Shown here: positions 9,371 to 16,175 of the stretch, in pieces
Layout of the letters: the number at the start of each line of letters is the position of its first letter
Numbering within the stretch: position 1 is the stretch's first letter
NCBI GenBank assembly: GCA_016124855.1
Contig: WGMX01000002.1
Span: 1-45,800, forward strand
Length of the DNA stretch: 45,800 nt
Direction of reading: 5' to 3'
Source: Anaerolineaceae bacterium
Lineage (GTDB): Bacteria; Chloroflexota; Anaerolineae; Aggregatilineales; Phototrophicaceae
The notes under the pieces: generated by a model
What the model was told of the DNA's origin: nothing
Database searches by the model: none
What the model saw: the letters and a program-made list of their open reading frames with translations, nothing else
Translations under genes and position numbers: made by a program

Positions 9371-9402
9371 AAAATACCCCTGCTCCGTGGCCGGGGTATT
9401 TT
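9371..9402 (+). terminator. Rho-independent terminator after the Met-rich secreted protein
   Basis: AAAATACCCC (9371-9380) pairs perfectly with GGGGTATTTT (9393-9402) around a 12-nt loop. It lies 24 bp past the stop codon. The A-rich 5' arm and T-rich 3' arm make it usable in either direction. Confidence 0.85.
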
Positions 9403-9496
9403 GATTCATACGCCGTTCAGAACAATCATACTTATTTCCCACATCCATGTTTTATACTAAACGCACATAAAATAGGAATCCGATTACAATAACACT

Positions 9497-10318
9497 ATGC
9501 CAGAATTACCTGAAGTCGAAACCGTAGTACGTGGACTGCGCGCCCCCTTGATAGGACGGCGCATCGAAAGTGTTTGGTATGAGCGAGAGAAAGTTATCCA
9601 GATGCCAAGCGCTGAACAATTCACTGCGCGCATCATCGGACAAACGGTACAAGCCATTTCACGCCGTGCCAAATATATTATCTGTCAACTTGATCACGAT
9701 ATATTGGCGGTTCACTTGAAGATGACCGGTCGCCTGTTTGTGGCCGCACCAGTTAATCAACCCCCGGAAGACCGATGGGTACGGCTGCGGCTGGGGTTGG
9801 ATAATGGTGAAGAACTGTGCTTTTCTGATGCCCGTCGTTTCGGACGGGTTTATCTAGCGAGTTCCGTTGAAGAAATTACACCTGCGCTCGGCCCGGAACC
9901 CTTAGAAGACGACTTTACACCAACGATACTCGCGCAGCAATTACAGGGGCGAAGCAAAGCCATTAAAGCACTGCTATTGGATCAATCTTTTGTTGCGGGC
10001 GTTGGCAACATTTATGCTGACGAAGCTTTGCACCGTGCGGGCATTCACCCTCAACGTCCAGCCAACAGCTTGACCAAACCTGAGATTAAGCGCCTATACA
10101 GCACTATTCGAGAAGTTCTGAACAAAGGCATTGAGTATCAAGGCGCGACCCTGAACTGGTATCGTAAGCCAGACGGTTCAAGAGGCGAATCGCAAGATCA
10201 TTTTTATGTGTATGATCGCGAAGGTGAACCGTGCCTAACCTGTGGCGCACCCATTGTCAAAATACGTGTAGCCCAACGGGGTACACATTATTGTCCACAT
10301 TGTCAGCCGGAGAAATAA
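9497..10318 (+). CDS. mutM: Formamidopyrimidine-DNA glycosylase (Fpg/MutM)
   Basis: A base-excision repair enzyme that removes oxidised purines such as 8-oxoguanine and cleaves the abasic strand. The N-terminus MPELPEVETV supplies the catalytic Pro1 (after Met removal) and the following Glu. The family Lys is in VHLKMTGRL, the helix-two-turn-helix region is around DQSFVAGVGNIYADEAL, and a C-terminal zinc finger has four Cys in CLTCG...CPHC. The length of 273 residues is normal. The next gene starts 3 bp after the stop, so the two are almost certainly translated from one mRNA. No other repair gene is adjacent. Confidence 0.97.
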   Translation: MPELPEVETVVRGLRAPLIGRRIESVWYEREKVIQMPSAEQFTARIIGQTVQAISRRAKYIICQLDHDILAVHLKMTGRLFVAAPVNQPPEDRWVRLRLGLDNGEELCFSDARRFGRVYLASSVEEITPALGPEPLEDDFTPTILAQQLQGRSKAIKALLLDQSFVAGVGNIYADEALHRAGIHPQRPANSLTKPEIKRLYSTIREVLNKGIEYQGATLNWYRKPDGSRGESQDHFYVYDREGEPCLTCGAPIVKIRVAQRGTHYCPHCQPEK

Positions 10319-10321
10319 GAT

Positions 10322-11323
10322 ATGTCTAGTGATTTCTCGGAATTTTTAGGCCAACCATTTATCACCACGATGTTGAGCATATTGTGCGTGGTTTTCCTGC
10401 TGCTGGTCGGTACCATTGCAGCATTGGTTTATGTACGGCGCCGTAAAGCCCAACAAAAATTGGCCGCATCAGCCCCACCGGGGTTTGTAACTGCCGCGAG
10501 TTATATGTCTAGCGGACATGATATGCCAGACCTTGATTTACTGGTACATACGCCGGCACAACAGCCTCGGCAATCGCCCGCTGCTGCCGTGGCACCCGCA
10601 CCGGCTGCTGCATCTGCTCCAGCACCGATACGGTCAGCACGCAAAGGCACATTTACTGTGGTGCCTAAAGATGGCAGCTCGACCGAAGCGGTTGAAGTTT
10701 TGACGATTTTACGTGATGTTGTTGACGGAAAATTACTGGTTCAAATGGGCGAATCAACCTATTATAATGTCAACAACAATGCGGAATTCAAAGAACGCTT
10801 TAACAAGTTGATGCGTGAAGTCGGTCAGATGGTCACGAAACCGGCAGCCCCAACACAAACTACTGTCGACCATGAACCCGAAGCACCAGCCGTTGAGACT
10901 GAGACAGCCTCGCCCTTACCGGCAGCCAGCGACTTGACAGAAGCCAACGAACCGTCATTCTTGGCACCTAAAAAACCTGCTGTATCCCCCAATACTTATG
11001 CGCCAAGCGGAACGCTGCCGGGAGATTTGCCCAGCTTTAAGCTGGAAGACAATCCAATGCAAAAACTGAAGCGAGGCCAAAAGGCGAATTTACCGCCTGT
11101 GCCCGAGATCAATATCGCTGGTGCTATTGAAGCTTATCTTCAACACAAGCTCGCTCAAACACCCGAATATGCAAACCGCAGCATTCACATCTATCCTGCG
11201 CCCGGCGGAGGGGTCAGCATTGAAGTTGACGGTAAATATTTCGAGGCGGTCAGTGATGTGAATGATGTCGAGATTCGCGAGTTTCTGTCTGATACGATTA
11301 CGGAATGGCAGGAGCGCCATTAG
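10322..11323 (+). CDS. Membrane-anchored protein with Ala/Pro-rich linkers, unknown function
   Basis: I do not recognise the family. The 333 residues have one N-terminal TM helix at about 15-41 (FITTMLSILCVVFLLLVGTIAALVYV) followed by RRRK, which predicts the rest to be cytoplasmic. Then come an Ala/Pro-rich linker (about 80-105), a folded segment (about 108-175, GTFTVVPKDGSS to LMREVGQMV), a second acidic, Pro-rich linker (about 178-255) and a C-terminal domain of about 75 residues ending FLSDTITEWQERH. It starts 3 bp after the mutM stop, which argues for coupled translation. That pairing may reflect transcription only; nothing in the protein points to DNA repair. Confidence 0.8.
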   Translation: MSSDFSEFLGQPFITTMLSILCVVFLLLVGTIAALVYVRRRKAQQKLAASAPPGFVTAASYMSSGHDMPDLDLLVHTPAQQPRQSPAAAVAPAPAAASAPAPIRSARKGTFTVVPKDGSSTEAVEVLTILRDVVDGKLLVQMGESTYYNVNNNAEFKERFNKLMREVGQMVTKPAAPTQTTVDHEPEAPAVETETASPLPAASDLTEANEPSFLAPKKPAVSPNTYAPSGTLPGDLPSFKLEDNPMQKLKRGQKANLPPVPEINIAGAIEAYLQHKLAQTPEYANRSIHIYPAPGGGVSIEVDGKYFEAVSDVNDVEIREFLSDTITEWQERH

Positions 11324-11414
11324 ATATGCTCACTCAATGATTTAAGCTGCTTTTCACATAAACCCCCAACATTTGGGAGCATTTGCACAAGGGACAATCT
11401 AAAATTTCAAAACC

Positions 11415-11445
11415 AAAACTCAATATAATAAATATATTGAGTTTT
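11415..11445. repeat. Perfect 13-bp inverted repeat before the protease gene
   Basis: AAAACTCAATATA (11415-11427) and TATATTGAGTTTT (11433-11445) are perfect reverse complements around a 5-nt spacer, 18 bp upstream of the protease ATG. A T-run continues on the + strand, so it could be a weak terminator for the mutM transcript. Its very AT-rich arms equally suit an operator. Confidence 0.6.
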
Positions 11446-11463
11446 TGACTTTCAGGGGAAATT

Positions 11464-13017
11464 ATGAGAAAAGTTATCGCGGTATTTCTTATTTTGTTTA
11501 GCCTATCAGGGACAATCGCGGCACAAACGGGGCTAACGCGGGAACAACGAGAAAAGATCGCTGAGTCGGTTGTGCAGATTTACAACTTAGATGCAGATGG
11601 TCAACCGGTTTCGTCGGGTTCTGGCACGATTATTTCCGCAGATGGCCTGATTCTAACCAACCGCCATGTGGTTGAAGATGGAAGTGATTTTGCTATCCTT
11701 GTCCTCTCAAGTTTACGAGAAAAACCTGAACCAACCTATCTTGCTTCGGTCATCGGTGTATCTGATGATATTGATATGGCTGTGCTGCAAATTGACCGTA
11801 CCATAAAAGGCAAAAAACTTTCCAAGAGCAGCTTAAAATTGCCATTTCTTGACGCGGTTAATGACGACATCGGCCATGGTGATCCCATAACCATTTTCGG
11901 CTTTCCGGGTCTGGGGGATGGTTATCTGGTTGTCACACAGGGAACCATCACGACCATTGAAGATGACGATTTGCTCGGGGAACGCGTCGCTGTCTGGTAT
12001 CAAACGGATGCGGAGCTTTCACCGGGTAACAGCGGCGGCTTAGCCGTAGATACAGATGGCAAGATTATTGGTATACCTACAGCCGTTCAATCCGAGCAAG
12101 AGACGAATGGTCGGCTCGGTGGTATTACCCCGTGGCCAGCAATTCAATTGGTTCTTAAAAAGAAAGCACTTGTTAGTTTTTCGGATACTTCGAATGCCAG
12201 TAACTCAAGTACCGATGTAACCGAAATGACAGGCGGCCTCAGTTTCAGATGCAGCAAAGGAACAGAACTGAACAATGGTGTGGAATTTGTCATCAAACAG
12301 ATGCGATCTGGCTTCACATACATCGCGACTGCCGTCGGAATAAATGGATTTGACCCTGTACTGGCCGTCTACGATACCAAAACACGGGATGGACAGTGTA
12401 ACGATGACAACGCTAAAGCCGCGGATTATGAGGCTGACTTACCGACCACCGGCATCGTAAAACCGGACTCAACCAGCGCACAAATCACTTTCCAGCAAGA
12501 AAGTGGCAAAGGACTTGCCGATGTATCAATCGTCGTCGGTGGAGCAGATGAAAATGGTGGAGAATTTATTCTCATTCTGGAAGGTATGGTCGTAACACCC
12601 CAAAATGATGGTGACGGCGATCCATTTCAGATCGCAATTCGACCGGGCATGGTCGGTTCGGGTGTTCCAGTCGCCCTTTACATGCTGGGCATTTCACCCC
12701 GGCTTGATCCGTTTATCTTTATCCCGGATAAAAATGGAAACGTTCTCGCTGATAACAACGGAAAAGATTTCTCATGCGACGACGCAGGAACTAGAGCCTG
12801 CTGGGGTGTTTCACATGATCTCAGTGGCAGCTACGTTTCTCGCTCGCAAGGACGCTCGGTTGAAGCCGACGAGACAGATGCATCAATCCAATTTGATCTC
12901 GGCAGTTTCACCGACGTAACAGTCGATAAACCGGCCTACATTCCGTTGGATATGTCCAGTTCGGAAAAACAATCTCGTGGCGATTACATTCTCGTTTTCC
13001 ACGCAGGAACCCAATAG
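11464..13017 (+). CDS. Secreted trypsin-like serine protease with C-terminal beta-type tandem domains
   Basis: A predicted exported S1-family endopeptidase of 517 residues. Residues 1-20 form a signal peptide (RKVIAVFLILFSLSGTIAA). The catalytic triad is visible as His in ILTNRHVVE (about 63), Asp in DDIDMAVLQID (about 104) and Ser in SPGNSGGLAV (about 196), resembling DegP/HtrA proteases but with no PDZ domain. The C-terminal ~280 residues hold two similar units containing GFDPVLAVYD and RLDPFIFIPD, each followed by an Asn/Asp-rich loop with Cys. Such domains often bind ligands or substrates outside the cell. The start has a good site (CAGGGGAAATT then ATG). The closest alternative is a stress-type HtrA-like protease with a replaced sensor domain. 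Confidence 0.88.
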   Translation: MRKVIAVFLILFSLSGTIAAQTGLTREQREKIAESVVQIYNLDADGQPVSSGSGTIISADGLILTNRHVVEDGSDFAILVLSSLREKPEPTYLASVIGVSDDIDMAVLQIDRTIKGKKLSKSSLKLPFLDAVNDDIGHGDPITIFGFPGLGDGYLVVTQGTITTIEDDDLLGERVAVWYQTDAELSPGNSGGLAVDTDGKIIGIPTAVQSEQETNGRLGGITPWPAIQLVLKKKALVSFSDTSNASNSSTDVTEMTGGLSFRCSKGTELNNGVEFVIKQMRSGFTYIATAVGINGFDPVLAVYDTKTRDGQCNDDNAKAADYEADLPTTGIVKPDSTSAQITFQQESGKGLADVSIVVGGADENGGEFILILEGMVVTPQNDGDGDPFQIAIRPGMVGSGVPVALYMLGISPRLDPFIFIPDKNGNVLADNNGKDFSCDDAGTRACWGVSHDLSGSYVSRSQGRSVEADETDASIQFDLGSFTDVTVDKPAYIPLDMSSSEKQSRGDYILVFHAGTQ

Positions 13018-13023
13018 ATAAAG

Positions 13024-13057
13024 ATAGAGGTCACGACCTTGCGTGCATGACCTCTAT
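13024..13057. terminator. Bidirectional terminator between protease and MBL hydrolase
   Basis: ATAGAGGTCA (13024-13033) pairs perfectly with TGACCTCTAT (13048-13057) across 14 nt, between two convergent genes. Flanking A/T-rich sequence on both sides supports use in both directions. Confidence 0.65.
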
Positions 13058-13065
13058 AAATATCG

Positions 13066-13926
13066 TTACACAAAAGGCTCATTTACCGGAATTACGGAAG
13101 CCTTTCCATCCGCGTCTTTCATATAATGACCGGCTGCGCGCTGGGGATCATGGGCAAAAATTAACAATGCACCGGTTTCCAGCGCCCACTGCTGCCAGTA
13201 GCGCTTGGTTTCGAGTGTGACGAGCGGCTCGACATCGTAACCGGTCATCCAACCTAAACGTTCGAAATGTATGGCATAACTTGCCATGTCGCACACAAAA
13301 AGCGCTTGCTCACCGTTGCTCTCGAAACGGATGCTCATGTGTGCCGGCGTATGTCCGGGTGTTACGTGTCCGAAAATTCCGGAAACAACTTCTGTGTCGC
13401 CGTCTAGTAATCGCATTTGTCCTGATTCAACCAATGGTTGGTAATTCACGGGAAGGTAGGTAGCGCGAGTCCGTTCGTTGGGCTTCATAGCGTCCTCGTA
13501 TTCTCGACGCTGCACGACGTATTCCGCGTTCGGGAATGCAGCCACAATCTTTCCGGATTCATCATAACGTGTGTTGCCGCCCGCATGATCACCATGAAGA
13601 TGCGTATCAATCACCAGATGAATGTCGTTTGCAGTCAAGCCAAGACGCGCGAGTGCATCGGTCATCGTGCCATAGGGTCGCTGTAGAGCCATAAACCGTT
13701 TCTGCTTGTCACCTAGCTTATCTCCATGCCCCGTGTCCACAAGAATATTGCGATCACCGGCTTGTACTAGCAAGCAGTTATGAATCATGGGAACAAGATG
13801 ATTTTCATCGGGTGGCATTAATGGCGACCACAATACACGGGGTACAAGACCGAATGCACCACCGGGGTCAACTTTAATAACGGACTCATTAATCATATGA
13901 ATGCGAAAATCACCAACCTGAAGCAT
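13066..13926 (-). CDS. MBL-fold metallo-hydrolase
   Basis: A 286-residue metallo-beta-lactamase-fold hydrolase, probably binuclear zinc. The metal ligand motif THLHGDHAGG is at about residues 110-119. A further His is in GHVTPGHTPAHMS and an Asp is in ALFVCDMASY, and the late His is in LIFAHDP, giving the full ligand set. The overall arrangement resembles the N-acyl-homoserine-lactonase/quorum-quenching subgroup, but that subgroup is hard to separate from general esterase or lactonase members, so I leave the substrate open. The ATG at 13926 has a Shine-Dalgarno (AAAGG) about 7 bp upstream. It lies 30 bp downstream of the adenosine deaminase gene and is the last gene of that probable operon. 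Confidence 0.88.
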   Translation of the reverse strand: MLQVGDFRIHMINESVIKVDPGGAFGLVPRVLWSPLMPPDENHLVPMIHNCLLVQAGDRNILVDTGHGDKLGDKQKRFMALQRPYGTMTDALARLGLTANDIHLVIDTHLHGDHAGGNTRYDESGKIVAAFPNAEYVVQRREYEDAMKPNERTRATYLPVNYQPLVESGQMRLLDGDTEVVSGIFGHVTPGHTPAHMSIRFESNGEQALFVCDMASYAIHFERLGWMTGYDVEPLVTLETKRYWQQWALETGALLIFAHDPQRAAGHYMKDADGKASVIPVNEPFV

Positions 13927-13956
13927 ACAAATACCTTTTGCTGCGTGGGGATACGT

Positions 13957-15006
13957 TTATGAAGGGAAAATCACGCCGAGTGCCGATGAAAACTGCGACA
14001 CGAGATTATTGCGTTCAATCGGGGCCAAGAATGCCGCCTGAGCAGCGTTAACCATAAGCCGTTTTATATCATCTGTGGAAAACGACATAAATTCAATGGC
14101 ATGTACTAATTCATCTGTTAAAGTGATATCACTGACCAAGGGGTCATCAGTATTGATAGTTGTATTGATGCCGTAGCGATAAAGTTGACCCAACGGATGT
14201 TGTGACCAGTGTTCAACTGCCCCGCTGTGAACATTACTGGTTGGGCAAACTTCCAGCACCGTGCCGCGTTCCATTAACCAATCACATAGATGAAGGTCCT
14301 CTATCGCCCTTACCCCGTGTCCGATACGATCTGCCATAAGCGCTGAAACTGCCGAGCGAATATTATCCGCCGAACCCCATTCTCCAGCATGAATGGTCAC
14401 GCCCAAACCCGCATTTTTCGCCCGTTCAAACAAGGGACGGAATGGTTCAGCCGCGTAATCTTTTTCGTTGCCAGCCAAGTCAAACGCCACAATATACGGA
14501 CTTTGATAAGCCAGCACCGCATCCAGCGTTCGTTCTGCGATCTCAAAACTTTCGTGCCGGTTCACAGAAACAATCAACCGCACTTGAATCTGGTATTGTG
14601 CGCCGGTCGCTGCCGCTTCGCTGCATACCCATTCAAGAACATCTTCAAATGAACAATTCAAAATATTAGACAGCGCGCGTGGTGTGAAACGAAGTTCAAA
14701 ATACTTGACATTATCGAGCGCCGCATCCTCGACGACTTCATGAGTCATACGACGAATAACCGCTTCTGACAAAAAAAACTGGCGGATAGTCATAAACTTG
14801 GCGAGGAAATGCTGGGAATTATGGGCTTCGGTAGGCATCATCTGGACAAAGGGGCGTAGTAATTCAATGTCATATTCCGGCATCTCAATGCCATACTCTT
14901 GTGCGACCTCTACCAGAGTTGAAAGACGAATTGAACCTTCCAAGTGGCGATGCAGTTCGACTTTAGGCAGTGCCTGCATCGAGCGGCGAAGATTATCGTC
15001 TGCCAA
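13957..15006 (-). CDS. add: Adenosine deaminase
   Basis: Deaminates adenosine (or an adenine-containing relative) to inosine in purine salvage. The zinc ligands and catalytic residues are visible: ELHRHLEGS near the N-terminus, TIHAGEWG with the metal His and catalytic Glu, DRIGHGVRA with the His, and NTDDPLVS with the Asp pair. The length of 349 residues fits the family. I kept a TTG start at 15006 because GGGGG lies about 7 bp upstream. The first in-frame ATG, at 14979, has no ribosome binding site, though it would also leave all motifs intact. Family relatives act on aminodeoxyfutalosine in the futalosine pathway. Menaquinone-type genes occur elsewhere in this window, so that substrate is possible but unproved. 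Confidence 0.9.
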   Translation of the reverse strand: MADDNLRRSMQALPKVELHRHLEGSIRLSTLVEVAQEYGIEMPEYDIELLRPFVQMMPTEAHNSQHFLAKFMTIRQFFLSEAVIRRMTHEVVEDAALDNVKYFELRFTPRALSNILNCSFEDVLEWVCSEAAATGAQYQIQVRLIVSVNRHESFEIAERTLDAVLAYQSPYIVAFDLAGNEKDYAAEPFRPLFERAKNAGLGVTIHAGEWGSADNIRSAVSALMADRIGHGVRAIEDLHLCDWLMERGTVLEVCPTSNVHSGAVEHWSQHPLGQLYRYGINTTINTDDPLVSDITLTDELVHAIEFMSFSTDDIKRLMVNAAQAAFLAPIERNNLVSQFSSALGVIFPS

Positions 15007-15059
15007 ATTATGCCCCCAATACTGTACCCGGAACTAAGCCCCTTTTGCCTATATTAGCA

Positions 15060-15374
15060 TTAGCTGCGCTCAGCTAACAACCAACTCCAGTAGCGCCATG
15101 CAATGATTAGACTTATTGTAAGGGCAAAAGCAGGTAATCCAATATAAAGAATAACAGCACCCGGATCATCCGGCAGTGGAATATGTGACTGAAGTAGATT
15201 TATTAAGCGATAGACGAGGCTCACGATGAGCAAGGCAGCGCTTATCCATAAGCCAAGATAATAACGGGGAGCGCGTGTGACCTGCCCCAACCGCTTACTG
15301 AGCAAGCCTAAAACTACCAATGCGACTGCAATTGAAAATAACCCCACTAAGGCAAACAGGCCACCTAATAACAC
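15060..15374 (-). CDS. Small membrane protein, three TM segments, GTG start (or 3' half of a frameshifted gene)
   Basis: No family recognised. From a GTG at 15374 the product is 104 residues with three hydrophobic spans (about 3-26, 42-64, 75-97). The open frame extends upstream to 15551, but that stretch overlaps the preceding gene in another frame and reads like shadow sequence (for example WCGGHALRQHRASGGG). The GTG is chosen because GAGG sits 6 bp ahead of it, and it lies 11 bp past the stop of the upstream gene, so coupled translation is plausible. Alternatively the two frames are one ~200-residue, six-TM protein split by a one-base change. Confidence 0.55.
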   Translation of the reverse strand: MLLGGLFALVGLFSIAVALVVLGLLSKRLGQVTRAPRYYLGLWISAALLIVSLVYRLINLLQSHIPLPDDPGAVILYIGLPAFALTISLIIAWRYWSWLLAERS

Positions 15375-15385
15375 ATGTCCCTCGT

Positions 15386-15679
15386 TTAGCGATTCTGTGT
15401 CATCCGATAGTATAAGAATAACGACAGGACTAAAAGCGATAAACCCGCTAACCCCAGCATGGCATCTCCAGCTAAATCCCCCGCCAGATGCCCGATGCTG
15501 GCGTAACGCATGACCGCCGCACCAAACAACAAAATTGGAACTGCAAACCATTCAAAGAAGGTTCGTTCCATAGCGAAACGCTGATAAAAGCGGGCAATAA
15601 GCAGCAAAAATATCAATACAAACGCAAGAGGAAACCACAAATACAACGTAAGAAACTGACTGACGGATACTGCTGCCAC
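15386..15679 (-). CDS. Small membrane protein, GTG start
   Basis: No family recognised. The 97 residues hold three hydrophobic spans (about 8-30, 44-60 and 72-92) and end with a charged YYRMTQNR. The start is a GTG with AGGTAGG about 8 bp upstream. The gene begins 18 bp after the stop of the winged-helix-like gene and is followed 11 bp later by the next small membrane gene, so the three look co-transcribed. The pair may form a small membrane complex controlled with the upstream regulator-like protein, but this is inference from order only. See the neighbouring entry for the frameshift alternative. Confidence 0.6.
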   Translation of the reverse strand: MAAVSVSQFLTLYLWFPLAFVLIFLLLIARFYQRFAMERTFFEWFAVPILLFGAAVMRYASIGHLAGDLAGDAMLGLAGLSLLVLSLFLYYRMTQNR

Positions 15680-15697
15680 ACTGTAACCTACCTTTGT

Positions 15698-16069
15698 TTA
15701 GCGCATACTGCGAATAACGTGGTAGATTGCTTTCACCCGGAATAAGCGATCATCGCAAGCACGCACAAACGTATTGACCATGTCGCGCATTTGACGATCT
15801 TCAGCCAGTCGATATATCGCTCGACCTGATACCATCTGCCCGATAAGTACATTGGCCTCCACCAGTTCAGCCAATTCATCGCTGATAGCCAATATATCGC
15901 GCCCCGTATATCGGCCTATATTCTCAGCGGTATCTGCCGCATGGGGATTATCATGAAAAAATCGTATGAGATCCCACTTGACGAAAGAGTTCACTTTGTC
16001 ATGCAGGAACTCGATCATCTGCGGATCAAGATCATCTCCCAAACGTGGTGCAATATCAATACGAGTCAT
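15698..16069 (-). CDS. Small winged-helix-like protein
   Basis: A 123-residue soluble protein. The central part (about residues 28-85: KWDLIRFFHDNP, TAENIGRYTGR, ISDELAELVEANVLIGQ, RAIYRLAED) follows the helix-helix-recognition helix-wing pattern of ArsR/MarR-type winged-helix domains. An N-terminal leader (APRLGDDLDPQMIEFLHDK) and a C-terminal helix (MVNTFVRACDDRLFRVKAIYHVIRSMR) suit dimerisation. DNA binding is inferred from pattern, not recognised from a named family. It is first in the run of minus-strand genes with two small membrane proteins, add and the MBL hydrolase. A perfect 11-bp inverted repeat lies about 61 bp upstream of its ATG, a plausible site for autoregulation. Confidence 0.7.
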   Translation of the reverse strand: MTRIDIAPRLGDDLDPQMIEFLHDKVNSFVKWDLIRFFHDNPHAADTAENIGRYTGRDILAISDELAELVEANVLIGQMVSGRAIYRLAEDRQMRDMVNTFVRACDDRLFRVKAIYHVIRSMR

Positions 16070-16129
16070 TCGCCAAACCCCATCCCATAACTACAATGTT
16101 ACGAACGGTAGTGAAACTGAAATTTATCA

Positions 16130-16164
16130 TTGGAGAAAAGCAGATTATATCCACTTTTCTCCAA
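16130..16164. repeat. Perfect 11-bp inverted repeat between secA and the winged-helix gene
   Basis: TTGGAGAAAAG (16130-16140) and CTTTTCTCCAA (16154-16164) are perfect reverse complements with a 13-nt spacer. On the minus strand the spacer contains TATAAT, so this could be an operator around the promoter of the winged-helix gene. It also lies 12 bp past the secA stop and could be its terminator, although no T-tract follows. Confidence 0.55.
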
Positions 16165-16175
16165 AATGCTGATCG

